A stretch of 64,000 bases of DNA. Source: Amorphus coralli DSM 19760 (GTDB lineage: Bacteria; Pseudomonadota; Alphaproteobacteria; Rhizobiales; Amorphaceae). Positions 15,327-23,075 of this stretch are shown here, one piece after another. Within the stretch, counting starts at the first letter, position 1, and each line of letters starts with the position of its first letter. A program made the position numbers and the translations under genes. The notes beneath the pieces were generated by a model, which did not search any database, was not told the DNA's origin, and was given only the letters and a program-made list of their open reading frames with translations. The DNA lies in the NCBI RefSeq assembly GCF_000374525.1, contig NZ_KB894576.1:170131-234130 (forward strand), in the 5' to 3' direction.

Positions 15327-17707
15327 CGGGCGTCCTTCCTCGCTTCGTGAATGGCGGTCCAGACCCGGCCCGGAGTTGCCGGCATGTCCATGTGTTCGAT
15401 GCCGAACGGGGCAAGCGCATCCAAGAGAGCGTTCATGACCGTCGCGAGAGCCGGGGTAATGCCGCTTTCGCCACCGCCCTTTACCCGCAGAAGGTTACCT
15501 TGGGTCGGGTCTTCGACAAGATCGACGTCGAAGCTCGGCATGTCGCCGGCGCGGACCATGGCGTAGTCCATGAAGCTGCCGGTCTGGATCTGGCCGGAGC
15601 TGGCCTCGGTGGTCATCGCCTCGCCCAACGCCTGGCCGACGCCCTGGACGATGCCGCCATGCACCTGGCCGTGCAGGATCAGCGGATTGATCGGCTGGCC
15701 GACGTCGTCGATGGACGTGTAGCGGGTGATCGCGATCTGCCCCGTGTCCGGATCCACCTCCAGCTCGCAGACGGCCGCGCCGGTGGGAAAGGCGGGGATG
15801 CGGCCGCGGAAGCTCGCCGTGGCGGTCAGGGAACCGCGATGCGCTTCGGGCAGGCCGTCGCCCTGCATCAGTCCGGCCACGTCGTAGAGGCTGAAGGTCC
15901 GGTTCGTGGCGCCCGAGCCGAACAGTCCGTCAGCGTAGGTGATGGCGTCCACCGCGATCCCGAGATGCGCGGCGAGTGCGGCGCGGGCGGACGCCACGAT
16001 CTTGGTCGAGGCTTCGACCATCAGCGCGCCGCCGAGGCGCATCGAGCGATCTGAGTGCGAGCCGCCGCCGGAGACCACACGGCGGGTGTCGCCGGACACC
16101 AGGTCGACCTCGTCCGGCGTCACGCCGAGCCGGTCGGCCATGACCTGGGCGAAGCTCGTCTCGTGTCCCTGACCGCTGGACTGGGTGCCGGTGACCACCT
16201 CGATGCGCCCGGCCGGGTCGACGGTCACGTCGATGCGCTCGTGCGGGATGCCGACCGGGCTCTCGACATAGTTAGCCAGCGAAATGCCGGCAAGTTTGCC
16301 ACGCGCTTCAGCGGCCTTCCGTCGCTTATCGAAACCGTCCCAGTCGGCGAAGTCCAGAACCCGCTGCATGTTCCCCGCGAAATCGCCGCTGTCGTAGGTC
16401 AGCCCCATTGGCGAGGTGAACGGCAGCGCATCGTGCGGGACGAGATTGCGGCGTCGGATCTCGCGCCGGTCGAGGCCGAGCCTGCGGGCGGCGATGTCGA
16501 GCATCCGCTCGATCGTGTAGGTGGCCTCGGGCCGTCCGGCGCCGCGATAGGGCGCGGTGGGTACGGTGTTGGTCATGGCGCCGAGAATGTGCACCGAGGC
16601 AGCCGGGATGGCGTAGGCGTTGGTCATCACTCGGTAGGAGTTGGCCATGGGCACGAACGACACCGTGTAGGCGCCGACATTGCCGAACATCTCGCAGGCG
16701 TAGCCGAGAATGCGGCCGTCCGCGTCGAGCCCCATTCGGGCGCGGTAGACAATGTCGCGGCCCTGGTAATCGGTGAGGAAGGCTTCCGAGCGCGTCGAGG
16801 TCCAGCGGACCGGCCGCCCGAGGCGCTTCGCCGCCACCGCGAGGATCGGCTGCTCCGGAGAGACGTTGGTGCGCGCACCGAACGCGCCGCCGGTATCCGG
16901 GCATGTGACGTCGATGGCGTCGCGGTCGATACCGAGCGCCTCGGCCATGGTGTCACGCTGGCGCACGGCGCCCTGGCTGCCGGCGATCATGTGGTATCGG
17001 CCGGTTTCCGGATCATACTCGACGATGACCGAGCGCGGCTCCATCTGCGCGTTGGCGGTACGCTGGTTCACGAATCGCTGTTCGATGACGCACGGGGCGG
17101 CCGCGATGGCGGCCTCCGCCGCCTCCGGCTCCCCGAAGACGGCCTCCACCGCCCGGTTCCCCGGAATATCCGGATCGACCTGCGGCGCACCATCGGCCAG
17201 CGCTTCCTCGGCGGTGATGACGAAGCCGGTCTCCTCGTAGTCCACCAGCACGGCTTCCGCGGCATCGTTGGCGAGGTTCGCCGTTTCGGCGACGACCATG
17301 GCAACCGGCTCGCCGACATAGCGGACCGCCTCAAGCGGCATGGGCAGGCGGTCGATATCGATGGAGGTGTTGCGCGCGTAACCGGCGAAGGCGCGGATGG
17401 TGTGGTCGCAATTGTCGGCCGGATCGGCGATATGGCGCAGCGGCTGTCCACCGGCCTCGACATAATCCTGTCCGGTTATGACGGCCAGGACGCCAGGCAT
17501 ATCCAGGGCCGGGCCGACGTCGATGCCAACGATGCGCGCGGCTGCATACGGCGAGCGGACGAAGGCGGCGGCCGCTTCGCGCTCGAGGCGGAAATCGTCG
17601 GTGTAACGTCCCTTGCCGACCACCAGCCGGAGGTCCTCGAACCGGGGCAGGGCGCGGCCGATGAAGGGAGTTCTCGACTCTCCTTCCGCGCTGTTCTCGC
17701 GCTTCAT
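15323..17707 (-). CDS. Xanthine dehydrogenase-family molybdopterin-binding (large) subunit, CoxL form-II-like
   Basis: 794 residues, normal length for a molybdenum hydroxylase large subunit. Motifs: GRALPRFEDLRLVVGKGRYTDD start, YVGEPVAMVVAE (about 125-137), GGAFGARTN cofactor loop (about 258), TAPYRGAGRPEATYTIERMLD (about 386), where AYRGAGR-type rather than AYxCSFR marks form II, and KGGGESG near 745, bearing the catalytic Glu seen as GVGE in most relatives. It should hydroxylate a heterocycle, aldehyde or aromatic using MCD/MPT cofactor, passing electrons to [2Fe-2S] and FAD subunits. Those two partner subunits are not next to it, which is unusual. Read from 17707, two bases after a small upstream gene. 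Confidence 0.87.
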   Translation of the reverse strand: MKRENSAEGESRTPFIGRALPRFEDLRLVVGKGRYTDDFRLEREAAAAFVRSPYAAARIVGIDVGPALDMPGVLAVITGQDYVEAGGQPLRHIADPADNCDHTIRAFAGYARNTSIDIDRLPMPLEAVRYVGEPVAMVVAETANLANDAAEAVLVDYEETGFVITAEEALADGAPQVDPDIPGNRAVEAVFGEPEAAEAAIAAAPCVIEQRFVNQRTANAQMEPRSVIVEYDPETGRYHMIAGSQGAVRQRDTMAEALGIDRDAIDVTCPDTGGAFGARTNVSPEQPILAVAAKRLGRPVRWTSTRSEAFLTDYQGRDIVYRARMGLDADGRILGYACEMFGNVGAYTVSFVPMANSYRVMTNAYAIPAASVHILGAMTNTVPTAPYRGAGRPEATYTIERMLDIAARRLGLDRREIRRRNLVPHDALPFTSPMGLTYDSGDFAGNMQRVLDFADWDGFDKRRKAAEARGKLAGISLANYVESPVGIPHERIDVTVDPAGRIEVVTGTQSSGQGHETSFAQVMADRLGVTPDEVDLVSGDTRRVVSGGGSHSDRSMRLGGALMVEASTKIVASARAALAAHLGIAVDAITYADGLFGSGATNRTFSLYDVAGLMQGDGLPEAHRGSLTATASFRGRIPAFPTGAAVCELEVDPDTGQIAITRYTSIDDVGQPINPLILHGQVHGGIVQGVGQALGEAMTTEASSGQIQTGSFMDYAMVRAGDMPSFDVDLVEDPTQGNLLRVKGGGESGITPALATVMNALLDALAPFGIEHMDMPATPGRVWTAIHEARKDAR

Positions 17708-17708
17708 G

Positions 17709-17921
17709 TCAGGCGTCGATCCTCTCAGGCGTCAGCATCCAGTGACTGGCGTTGTCGCCCTTCCGGCTGCGTCGCATGGCGTGTTCGGTGAAGAGAAGGA
17801 CCCGTGCGGAGGCCTCCGGACGCGGCGCCTGATCGCCGGGCGTTTGCATCCCGGGGGGAAAACGGCGCAGATCGGCATGAGACCCGACGGAGCGTTCTCC
17901 TGCTGGACCGGCGTATGGCAT
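17709..17921 (-). CDS. Small conserved-looking protein preceding the molybdenum hydroxylase
   Basis: 70 residues from the ATG at 17921, which has an excellent GGGGAGGAACC ribosome site. The product starts MPYAGPAGERSVG and ends GDNASHWMLTPERIDA, with no membrane segment. Its TGA is followed after one base by the ATG of the large subunit, so it sits exactly where a coupled first gene of the operon would be. I do not recognise the family. It could be a genuine small accessory protein or a translated leader; the strong ribosome site and the coupling favour the former. Confidence 0.5.
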   Translation of the reverse strand: MPYAGPAGERSVGSHADLRRFPPGMQTPGDQAPRPEASARVLLFTEHAMRRSRKGDNASHWMLTPERIDA

Positions 17922-17954
17922 GGTTCCTCCCCGGGATTCGCCCCGGCCATTCAC

Positions 17955-17985
17955 TTTTATAAAATTGAATTGTAGGATGATAAAA
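17955..17985. promoter_or_regulatory. AT-rich divergent promoter/operator region of the IclR gene
   Basis: TTTTAT at 17955-17960 is mirrored by ATAAAA at 17980-17985, enclosing AAAATTGAATTG, in a 68-base gap between the small leader gene and the divergent IclR regulator. It is the only AT-rich patch nearby and is a sensible binding site for the regulator. Exact operator and -35/-10 positions cannot be fixed by eye. Confidence 0.4.
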
Positions 17986-17989
17986 CAGG

Positions 17990-18808
17990 ATGGCCGAGTC
18001 AAGAACTCCCGAAGGTGGCGAAATGGCTGACGAGGATGCTGCAGCCCCCCGGAAAGATGCGCGCCGCGGGATCCAGTCCGTCGAGATCGGATTTCAGCTG
18101 GTCAATGCTCTCGCGGCCGCGCGGGGCAAGCTTCCGCTGAAGACGCTGGCCGACCGCGCCGGCATGAGCCCGAGCAAGGCACACCTTTATCTCGTCAGCT
18201 TCCAGCGGCTCGGAATCGTCGCCCAGGATCCCGTTACGTCGCGCTATGGGCTGGGTCCGGCCGCGCTGCATCTCGGCATTTCGGCCATCGATCAGCTCGA
18301 CGTGCTGGACGTGGCGCGCGATCACATGCCGCGCATCCTGGAGCAGACCGAAGCCTCCGCCAGCCTCTCTGTCTGGGGCAACCGGGGGCCGACGATCGTT
18401 TTCCGGCTCGATAGCGAGCTTCCGGTGCCGCTGTCCGTGCGGGTCGGGTACGTGCAGCCTCTGATGACCACCGGCACGGGGCGCATGTTCATGGCGCACC
18501 TGCAGGAGCGGGAGTGGAGCGACCTGGCGGAGGCCGAGGCGCGCTCGCGTCCCGATCTCCTGGAACAGACCCGCGGGCAGCTGGCCCATATTCGCGAGGC
18601 CGGCATCGCCATCACCCAGAACATGACCCATTCGGGCTTCTTCGGCGCGGCCGGTCCGATCTTCGACAGCGACAACACGATCTGCGCGGTGGTCACCGCG
18701 CTCGGTCTCAGCCAGGCGACCGATCTCAGCGAGACCGGACGAGTGGCGACGGTTGTCCGGGAGACCGCGGGCCTGATCAGTCGTGACCTCGGCGCCCGCA
18801 CCGGCTGA
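17990..18808 (+). CDS. IclR-family transcriptional regulator
   Basis: 272 residues from the ATG at 17990; an in-frame ATG at 18023 has a better AAGGTGG site and may be the true start. Residues 25-90 form the winged HTH (IQSVEIGFQLVNALAAARGKLPLKTLADRAGMSPSKAHLYLVSFQRLGIV in pattern), and the remainder is the IclR effector domain (SASLSVWGNRGPTIVFRLDS..., GSGF-like THSGFFGAAGPIFD). IclR proteins sense small aromatic or organic acids and control neighbouring catabolic operons. It is divergent from the molybdenum-hydroxylase operon and lies between that and the dioxygenase cluster, so it may regulate either or both. Confidence 0.87.
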   Translation: MAESRTPEGGEMADEDAAAPRKDARRGIQSVEIGFQLVNALAAARGKLPLKTLADRAGMSPSKAHLYLVSFQRLGIVAQDPVTSRYGLGPAALHLGISAIDQLDVLDVARDHMPRILEQTEASASLSVWGNRGPTIVFRLDSELPVPLSVRVGYVQPLMTTGTGRMFMAHLQEREWSDLAEAEARSRPDLLEQTRGQLAHIREAGIAITQNMTHSGFFGAAGPIFDSDNTICAVVTALGLSQATDLSETGRVATVVRETAGLISRDLGARTG

Positions 18809-18863
18809 TCCGCACGGCCGATTGCGGGACCGACCGGCGTTGCCGGCCTGTGACCCGACCGTG

Positions 18864-19394
18864 TCAGGCCTTGGCCAGCAGGGCGGCCTTCTTAGACGTC
18901 CACGCCTTCAGGCCGGCATGAGCCTCCTCGGCCATGGCCTTCAGCTCGCCGGGTTCGTCGACCCGGGCGGTGATTTCCAGGCGGAGCCCGTTCGGGTCGA
19001 AGAAGTAGATGGAATGGATGAAGCCGTGGTCGACGATATCGGTGGTCTCCACCCCGGCTTCGTTGAGGCGCGCCTTGTAGACGAGCACATCGTCTACCGT
19101 GTCCACCTCCACCGCGAAATGCATGACCCAGTCGGGCGTGTTGGGCGACGGCAGCGGCATCTCGTTTCGGCCGAGATCGAAGAAGGCGAAGTACGACCCG
19201 TCTCCCATCTCGAAGAAGAAGTGCGAGTAGGGGCCGTATTCTCCGGTGCTCGGCACCCGGTCGGCCTGCATGCAGGCGACCAGCGGCAGGCCGAGGATGT
19301 CCTCGTAGAAGTGGCGTGTCTCCTCGCCGTCACGGCAGGGGAAGGAATAATGGTAGAGGCCCTTGATGGTGGGCAGGGCCGGCTTGGTCGTCAT
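18864..19394 (-). CDS. VOC-family protein (glyoxalase/ring-cleavage dioxygenase-like, single module)
   Basis: 176 residues. One vicinal-oxygen-chelate module: GLYHYSFPCRDGEETRHFYEDILGLPLV (13-40), YSHFFFEMGDGSYFAFFDL (56-75), HFAVEVDTVDDVLVYKARL (about 92-110) and IYFFDPNGLRLEI (128-140), giving the two beta-alpha-beta-beta-beta units and a metal site of His, His/Glu type. It may be a lyase, isomerase or dioxygenase. It lies 43 bases downstream of the BphC-like dioxygenase on the same strand and should belong to the same operon, where it could work on the ring-fission product. Precise activity cannot be assigned. Confidence 0.75.
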   Translation of the reverse strand: MTTKPALPTIKGLYHYSFPCRDGEETRHFYEDILGLPLVACMQADRVPSTGEYGPYSHFFFEMGDGSYFAFFDLGRNEMPLPSPNTPDWVMHFAVEVDTVDDVLVYKARLNEAGVETTDIVDHGFIHSIYFFDPNGLRLEITARVDEPGELKAMAEEAHAGLKAWTSKKAALLAKA

Positions 19395-19436
19395 GTGGTT
19401 GCTCCCTCTGGATCGTTGCGTGCTGATCGGGCGCCG

Positions 19437-20417
19437 TCAGCGCGATCCGGTCACGGAGCGCAGCCACGGACAGTCCGGCGCCCGCTTGCCGTCGCGGGCC
19501 AGCGCCAGCCGCATGTCCCGGAAGGCGTCGCGCTGCTCGTCGGTCAGGTAGAGGCGCTCGTGGCCCCAGAAGCTCGGACCGCAATCGGTCTCGTGCGGTT
19601 CCCAGGCGTCCATGTCGATCAGCCGCCCGCCGTGACCCGACTCGATGAAGAAGCCGGACGGCGTATGGGTGTAGTAGGACGTCATGTAGTCGTTGGTGTG
19701 CCGGCCGAGTGTCTGGGAAATCCGCCCCTCCTCGAGCTGGGCGAGGTCGTAACCCTGGCCCACGTCGTCGAGCGAGCAATATTCCAGCATCAGGTGATGC
19801 AGGCCGCGCACGTCGGTTCCGACCATGGCGAACGAATGGTGTCGCTCGTTCACGTGAAAGAAGAACAGCGGGATCGGTGACAGCGCGTAGTCGGAGACGC
19901 GAAAGCCGAGAATGTCGCGGTAGAAGGGGACCAGCGCCTCGACGTTCGGCGTCTTGAGGACGGCGTGGCCCATCCCGAACGGGCCCGTCTTGAACCCCGA
20001 GATCGCACGGCCGGGAACGAAGGGATCGTCCGTGATCTCCGGCTCGCAGAAAAATTCCAGCCGGTTGCCCTCGGGGTCGTGGCACCAGATCATCCGACCC
20101 ACGAAGCGCTGCCCGCACACCGCTCTCGGCGCGGCATGCACGGCGATACCGGCGTCATCCAGCCGGGCCGCAACACGCTCCAGTGCATCCGGCGAGGGGA
20201 CTTCCCAGCCGATGAAGGCGATGTCGTCGGACACCTCTGTACTGACGACCAGGCGCTGCTTTCGGTCGTCCATCCGGAACGCGGTCTGAACGCGCGAGCC
20301 GTCGACGCGCTGAAGGCCGATCAGGCCGGTGGCGTAGTCGGTCCACTCGGCAAGCCGATCGGTGCCGACGGCGACGTAGCCCAGCGAGCTGATGTCCAGT
20401 GGTGCACGGTCCGCCAA
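19437..20417 (-). CDS. BphC-like type I extradiol dioxygenase
   Basis: 326 residues with two tandem VOC domains, the length and layout of 2,3-dihydroxybiphenyl 1,2-dioxygenase. The catalytic C-terminal domain keeps the Fe(II) ligands: His151 in GMGHAVL, His in GLHHLMLEY (207/208) and Glu259 in GFFIESG; HHSFAM (193-198) and Tyr near 250 are the usual second-sphere residues. GNRLEFFCEP ends the N-terminal domain. It cleaves a catechol next to the two hydroxyls using O2. Divergent from an FAD hydroxylase that could make its substrate. The actual catechol (biphenyl-type, protocatechuate-type or a pyridine diol) cannot be told. Confidence 0.85.
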   Translation of the reverse strand: MADRAPLDISSLGYVAVGTDRLAEWTDYATGLIGLQRVDGSRVQTAFRMDDRKQRLVVSTEVSDDIAFIGWEVPSPDALERVAARLDDAGIAVHAAPRAVCGQRFVGRMIWCHDPEGNRLEFFCEPEITDDPFVPGRAISGFKTGPFGMGHAVLKTPNVEALVPFYRDILGFRVSDYALSPIPLFFFHVNERHHSFAMVGTDVRGLHHLMLEYCSLDDVGQGYDLAQLEEGRISQTLGRHTNDYMTSYYTHTPSGFFIESGHGGRLIDMDAWEPHETDCGPSFWGHERLYLTDEQRDAFRDMRLALARDGKRAPDCPWLRSVTGSR

Positions 20418-20643
20418 GTCACAACCTCCGCAAGCGTCTTGTTTAGCATGTTCGTCGAAAATTGTATATTGCTGAAAGTGCCTTACAGCCTTTCACGGTT
20501 GTCCGGGCACGCGCGCGCCGATCGCAGGATCGCTTATATGGCGTTTGACAGTGCTGAATATAATTCTTAAATATTGAACAAAACAACCGGTGCTGCAATG
20601 GACCGGACAGGCCGCGACCGCGGTCGGCCAACGGGAGGACGAC
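20418..20643. promoter_or_regulatory. Divergent promoter region between dioxygenase and FAD hydroxylase
   Basis: A 226-base AT-richer gap. A perfect TTGACA lies at 20545-20550 on the plus strand, followed by TAAATA at 20568-20573 (17-base spacing, poor -10). An AATAT/ATATT pair lies at 20557-20561 and 20571-20575. The minus-strand side holds GAAAATTGTATATTGC-like sequence near 20457-20472. One regulator could act on both operons here. Confidence 0.35.
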
Positions 20644-21852
20644 TTGAAGCCGCATGTGGTGATCGCAGGAGGCGGGATCGGTGGCCTGACGGCTGCTCTT
20701 GCCTTGCTGCAGAAGGGCTTTGACGTCGACGTTTACGAGCAGGCGCCGGAGCTTGCCGAGCTCGGTGCCGGCATCCAGATGGCGGCGAACGGCACACGCT
20801 TGATGATCGAGCTCGGCCTTGAGGAGCGGCTGCGCGACGTGGTCTGCGAGGCCGCCGGCAAGGAAGTCAGGATCTGGAACACGGGGCAGACCTGGAAGCT
20901 TTTCGATCTCGGCCAGGACTCCATCGAGCGCTTCGGAGCGCCCTACTGGCTTGTACACCGCGGCCAGCTTCACACGGTGCTGATCGAGGCGGTCCGCGCG
21001 CTGAAGCCCGATGCGATCCATCTCGGAGCCACTGCCGAGGGTTACGAGCAGGATGCCAGCGGCGCGACGCTCAAGCTGGCCGGCGGAGGCTCGGTGCGCG
21101 GCGATGTCCTGATCGGCGCCGACGGCGTTCACTCCACGTTGCGCAATCGCATGTTCGCCAGTCCGAAGGCCACCTTCACCGGCCTGATGGCCTGGCGGGG
21201 CCTGGCGCCGATGGCCAGCCTCTCCGAAGAGCTGCGGCGGCCGGTTGGCACCAACTGGGTCGGCCCGGGCGGCCACGTCATCACCTACCCGATCTGCAAC
21301 GGCGCGTATCTGAACCTCGTCGGCCTGGTGGAGAATGTCGACTGGACCGACGAAAGTTGGTCCACGGTCGGCTCGGTGGAGGAGTGTCTTGCCGATTTCC
21401 AGGGCTGGCATCCGCTGGTGCTGGAAACCATCGCCAATCTCGACCAGCCCTATCGCTGGGCTTTGGTCGGGCGCGATCCGCTGCCCAACTGGACCATCGA
21501 CCGGGTGACGCTTTTGGGTGACGCGTGTCACCCCACGCTGCCCTTCCTTGCCCAGGGCGCGATCATGGCGATCGAGGACGGGGTCGTTCTGGCGCGGTGC
21601 CTGGAGGCGACCCCGGACGATCCGGCAGGGGCGCTCCAGACCTACCAGTCCATGCGGATCGAGCGCACAACAGCCATCGTCAATGGTTCGACCGCCAATC
21701 TCGACCGCTTTCACAACGCGGCGCTGGCCGATCCGGTGGGCGCGGTCGACTATGTCGAGCGGGAATGGCAGCCGGATAAGGTGCGAAGCCGCTACGACTG
21801 GCTGTTCGAATATGACGCGATGCGGGTGCCGCTCGTGCCGGCCTTCGCCTGA
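20644..21852 (+). CDS. FAD-dependent aromatic hydroxylase (group A flavoprotein monooxygenase)
   Basis: 402 residues from a TTG at 20644, preceded by GGGAGGACGAC; a longer frame from 20590 lacks a ribosome site. GxGxxG is present in VVIAGGGIGGLTAALALLQKGFDVDVYEQA, the DG motif in VLIGADGVHSTLRNRM, and the GD motif in VTLLGDACHPTLPFLAQGAIMAIEDGVVLARCL. The closest families are salicylate 1-hydroxylase, 3-hydroxybenzoate 6-hydroxylase and 6-hydroxynicotinate 3-monooxygenase. It hydroxylates an aromatic acid with NAD(P)H and O2, often with decarboxylation. Divergent from the extradiol dioxygenase and upstream of a TAXI transporter, it probably starts the same pathway. Confidence 0.85.
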   Translation: MKPHVVIAGGGIGGLTAALALLQKGFDVDVYEQAPELAELGAGIQMAANGTRLMIELGLEERLRDVVCEAAGKEVRIWNTGQTWKLFDLGQDSIERFGAPYWLVHRGQLHTVLIEAVRALKPDAIHLGATAEGYEQDASGATLKLAGGGSVRGDVLIGADGVHSTLRNRMFASPKATFTGLMAWRGLAPMASLSEELRRPVGTNWVGPGGHVITYPICNGAYLNLVGLVENVDWTDESWSTVGSVEECLADFQGWHPLVLETIANLDQPYRWALVGRDPLPNWTIDRVTLLGDACHPTLPFLAQGAIMAIEDGVVLARCLEATPDDPAGALQTYQSMRIERTTAIVNGSTANLDRFHNAALADPVGAVDYVEREWQPDKVRSRYDWLFEYDAMRVPLVPAFA

Positions 21853-21996
21853 CGCGACGTCGCTGCTGCGTTTCGGGGGGAGCCTTCCCCGGACACCTGA
21901 CCACCGGTGCGAAAGGTCTTCGCATCCAAATGCCCCGCAGAAGGGCGGACTGTCGAAAACCAGAAAAATGACATCGACCTCACCAGGGAGGACAAC

Positions 21997-23025
21997 GTGA
22001 GCGTCACCAATCTTCGCACGAGCCGCGCCCGTCTGGCCGGTATGCTGATCGCGGCCACCGCCATGGCGGGGATCGCGAGCCCCGCCCTTGCCGACATGGA
22101 TCGGGTGACCGTTGGCACCAACGCCACCGGCACGCTCTACAACCAGATCGGAACCGCGGTCGCCAAGACGCTGCAGGACGAGCTGGGCGTGTCGGCCGCG
22201 GCCCAGCCCTTTGCCGGCACCTCGGTCTACTTGCCGAAGCTGCAGCGCGGCGAGGTGGAGCTCGGCCTGAACTCCGGTCTCGACTCCGCCACGGCGTTCG
22301 CCGGCAAGGACGAGTACAAGCAGCCGCACGACAAGGTGCGCGGCGCCATCATGGTCTTCTATGCCTATTACGGCATGTACGCGAAGGCGAGCTCGGGCCT
22401 GACCACGGTCGCGGAGCTGCGTGACAAGCCTGTGGTCATGGCCTACCGGGCGGTGGCCTCCTTCGACAAGGTCAACGAGGCGGTCATCGCGACGGCCGGC
22501 CTCACCGTGGATGACGTCAAGGCGCAGACCGTGACCGGCATTCCCGAGACCGTGCGCGACATTGTCGATGGACGCTCGGTCGCTGGCGGCACCATCACCG
22601 GTTTCCCGGCTCTGCGCGAGGCCGATGCCTCGGTCTCCGGTGGCCTGCTTGTGCTCAAGCTCGGCGAAAACGAGCAGCCGATCAACGATCTGCCGGGCTT
22701 CGACGTGGCGGAAATCAAGCCGGGACCGGCCTTCGTGGGCGTCAAGGAGCCCATGCGCGCGCCGCGGTTCAGCGTGTTCCTGAACACCAGCTCCAACATG
22801 AGCGACGACGACGTCTACGCCATCGTCAAGGCGGTCCACTCGAACTGGGACGGAATGGGCGAGCAGGTGCGCGCTCTGAAGTCGGTGAAGGCCGACCAGC
22901 TCGTGCCCCTGAACTTCGGTCATCCCTACCACGATGGCGCGGTGCGCTACTTCGAGGAGGTCGGGCTCTGGACACCCGAGCATGCCGAGCGCCAGGCTGA
23001 GCTTCTCAGCGGAGCCCAGCAGTAG
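21997..23025 (+). CDS. TAXI-family TRAP transporter solute-binding protein
   Basis: 342 residues from the GTG at 21997, which has AGGGAGGACAAC upstream and gives a signal peptide ending PALA near residue 33. The mature part begins MDRVTVGTNATGTLYNQIGTAVAKTLQDEL, the TAXI pattern (G-x-G/T-x-G-x-YY/L-x-x-G), and continues FAGTSVYLPKLQRGEVELGLNSGLDSATAFAG. TAXI proteins capture an organic acid, often dicarboxylate or glutamate-like, in the periplasm. The 51-base gap to the fused permease contains a hairpin. Likely brings in the substrate of the FAD hydroxylase encoded just upstream. Confidence 0.88.
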   Translation: MSVTNLRTSRARLAGMLIAATAMAGIASPALADMDRVTVGTNATGTLYNQIGTAVAKTLQDELGVSAAAQPFAGTSVYLPKLQRGEVELGLNSGLDSATAFAGKDEYKQPHDKVRGAIMVFYAYYGMYAKASSGLTTVAELRDKPVVMAYRAVASFDKVNEAVIATAGLTVDDVKAQTVTGIPETVRDIVDGRSVAGGTITGFPALREADASVSGGLLVLKLGENEQPINDLPGFDVAEIKPGPAFVGVKEPMRAPRFSVFLNTSSNMSDDDVYAIVKAVHSNWDGMGEQVRALKSVKADQLVPLNFGHPYHDGAVRYFEEVGLWTPEHAERQAELLSGAQQ

Positions 23026-23043
23026 GGGATTTCCGGATCCCCT
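23024..23043 (+). terminator. Intercistronic hairpin between TAXI binding protein and TRAP permease
   Basis: AGGGGAT at 23024-23030 (including part of the stop codon) pairs with ATCCCCT at 23037-23043 around TTCCGG. No T-run follows, so partial attenuation or 3-prime-end protection of the binding-protein mRNA is the likely role. Confidence 0.45.
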
Positions 23044-23075
23044 GCCGACCCCCTGTTCCTCGAGCGCGACCGATC

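Noticed and set aside
20443..22983. An 846-codon minus-strand frame opposite the FAD hydroxylase and TAXI genes
   Set aside because: Composition is that of an antisense shadow in GC-rich DNA, with no family motifs; the plus-strand genes are certain.
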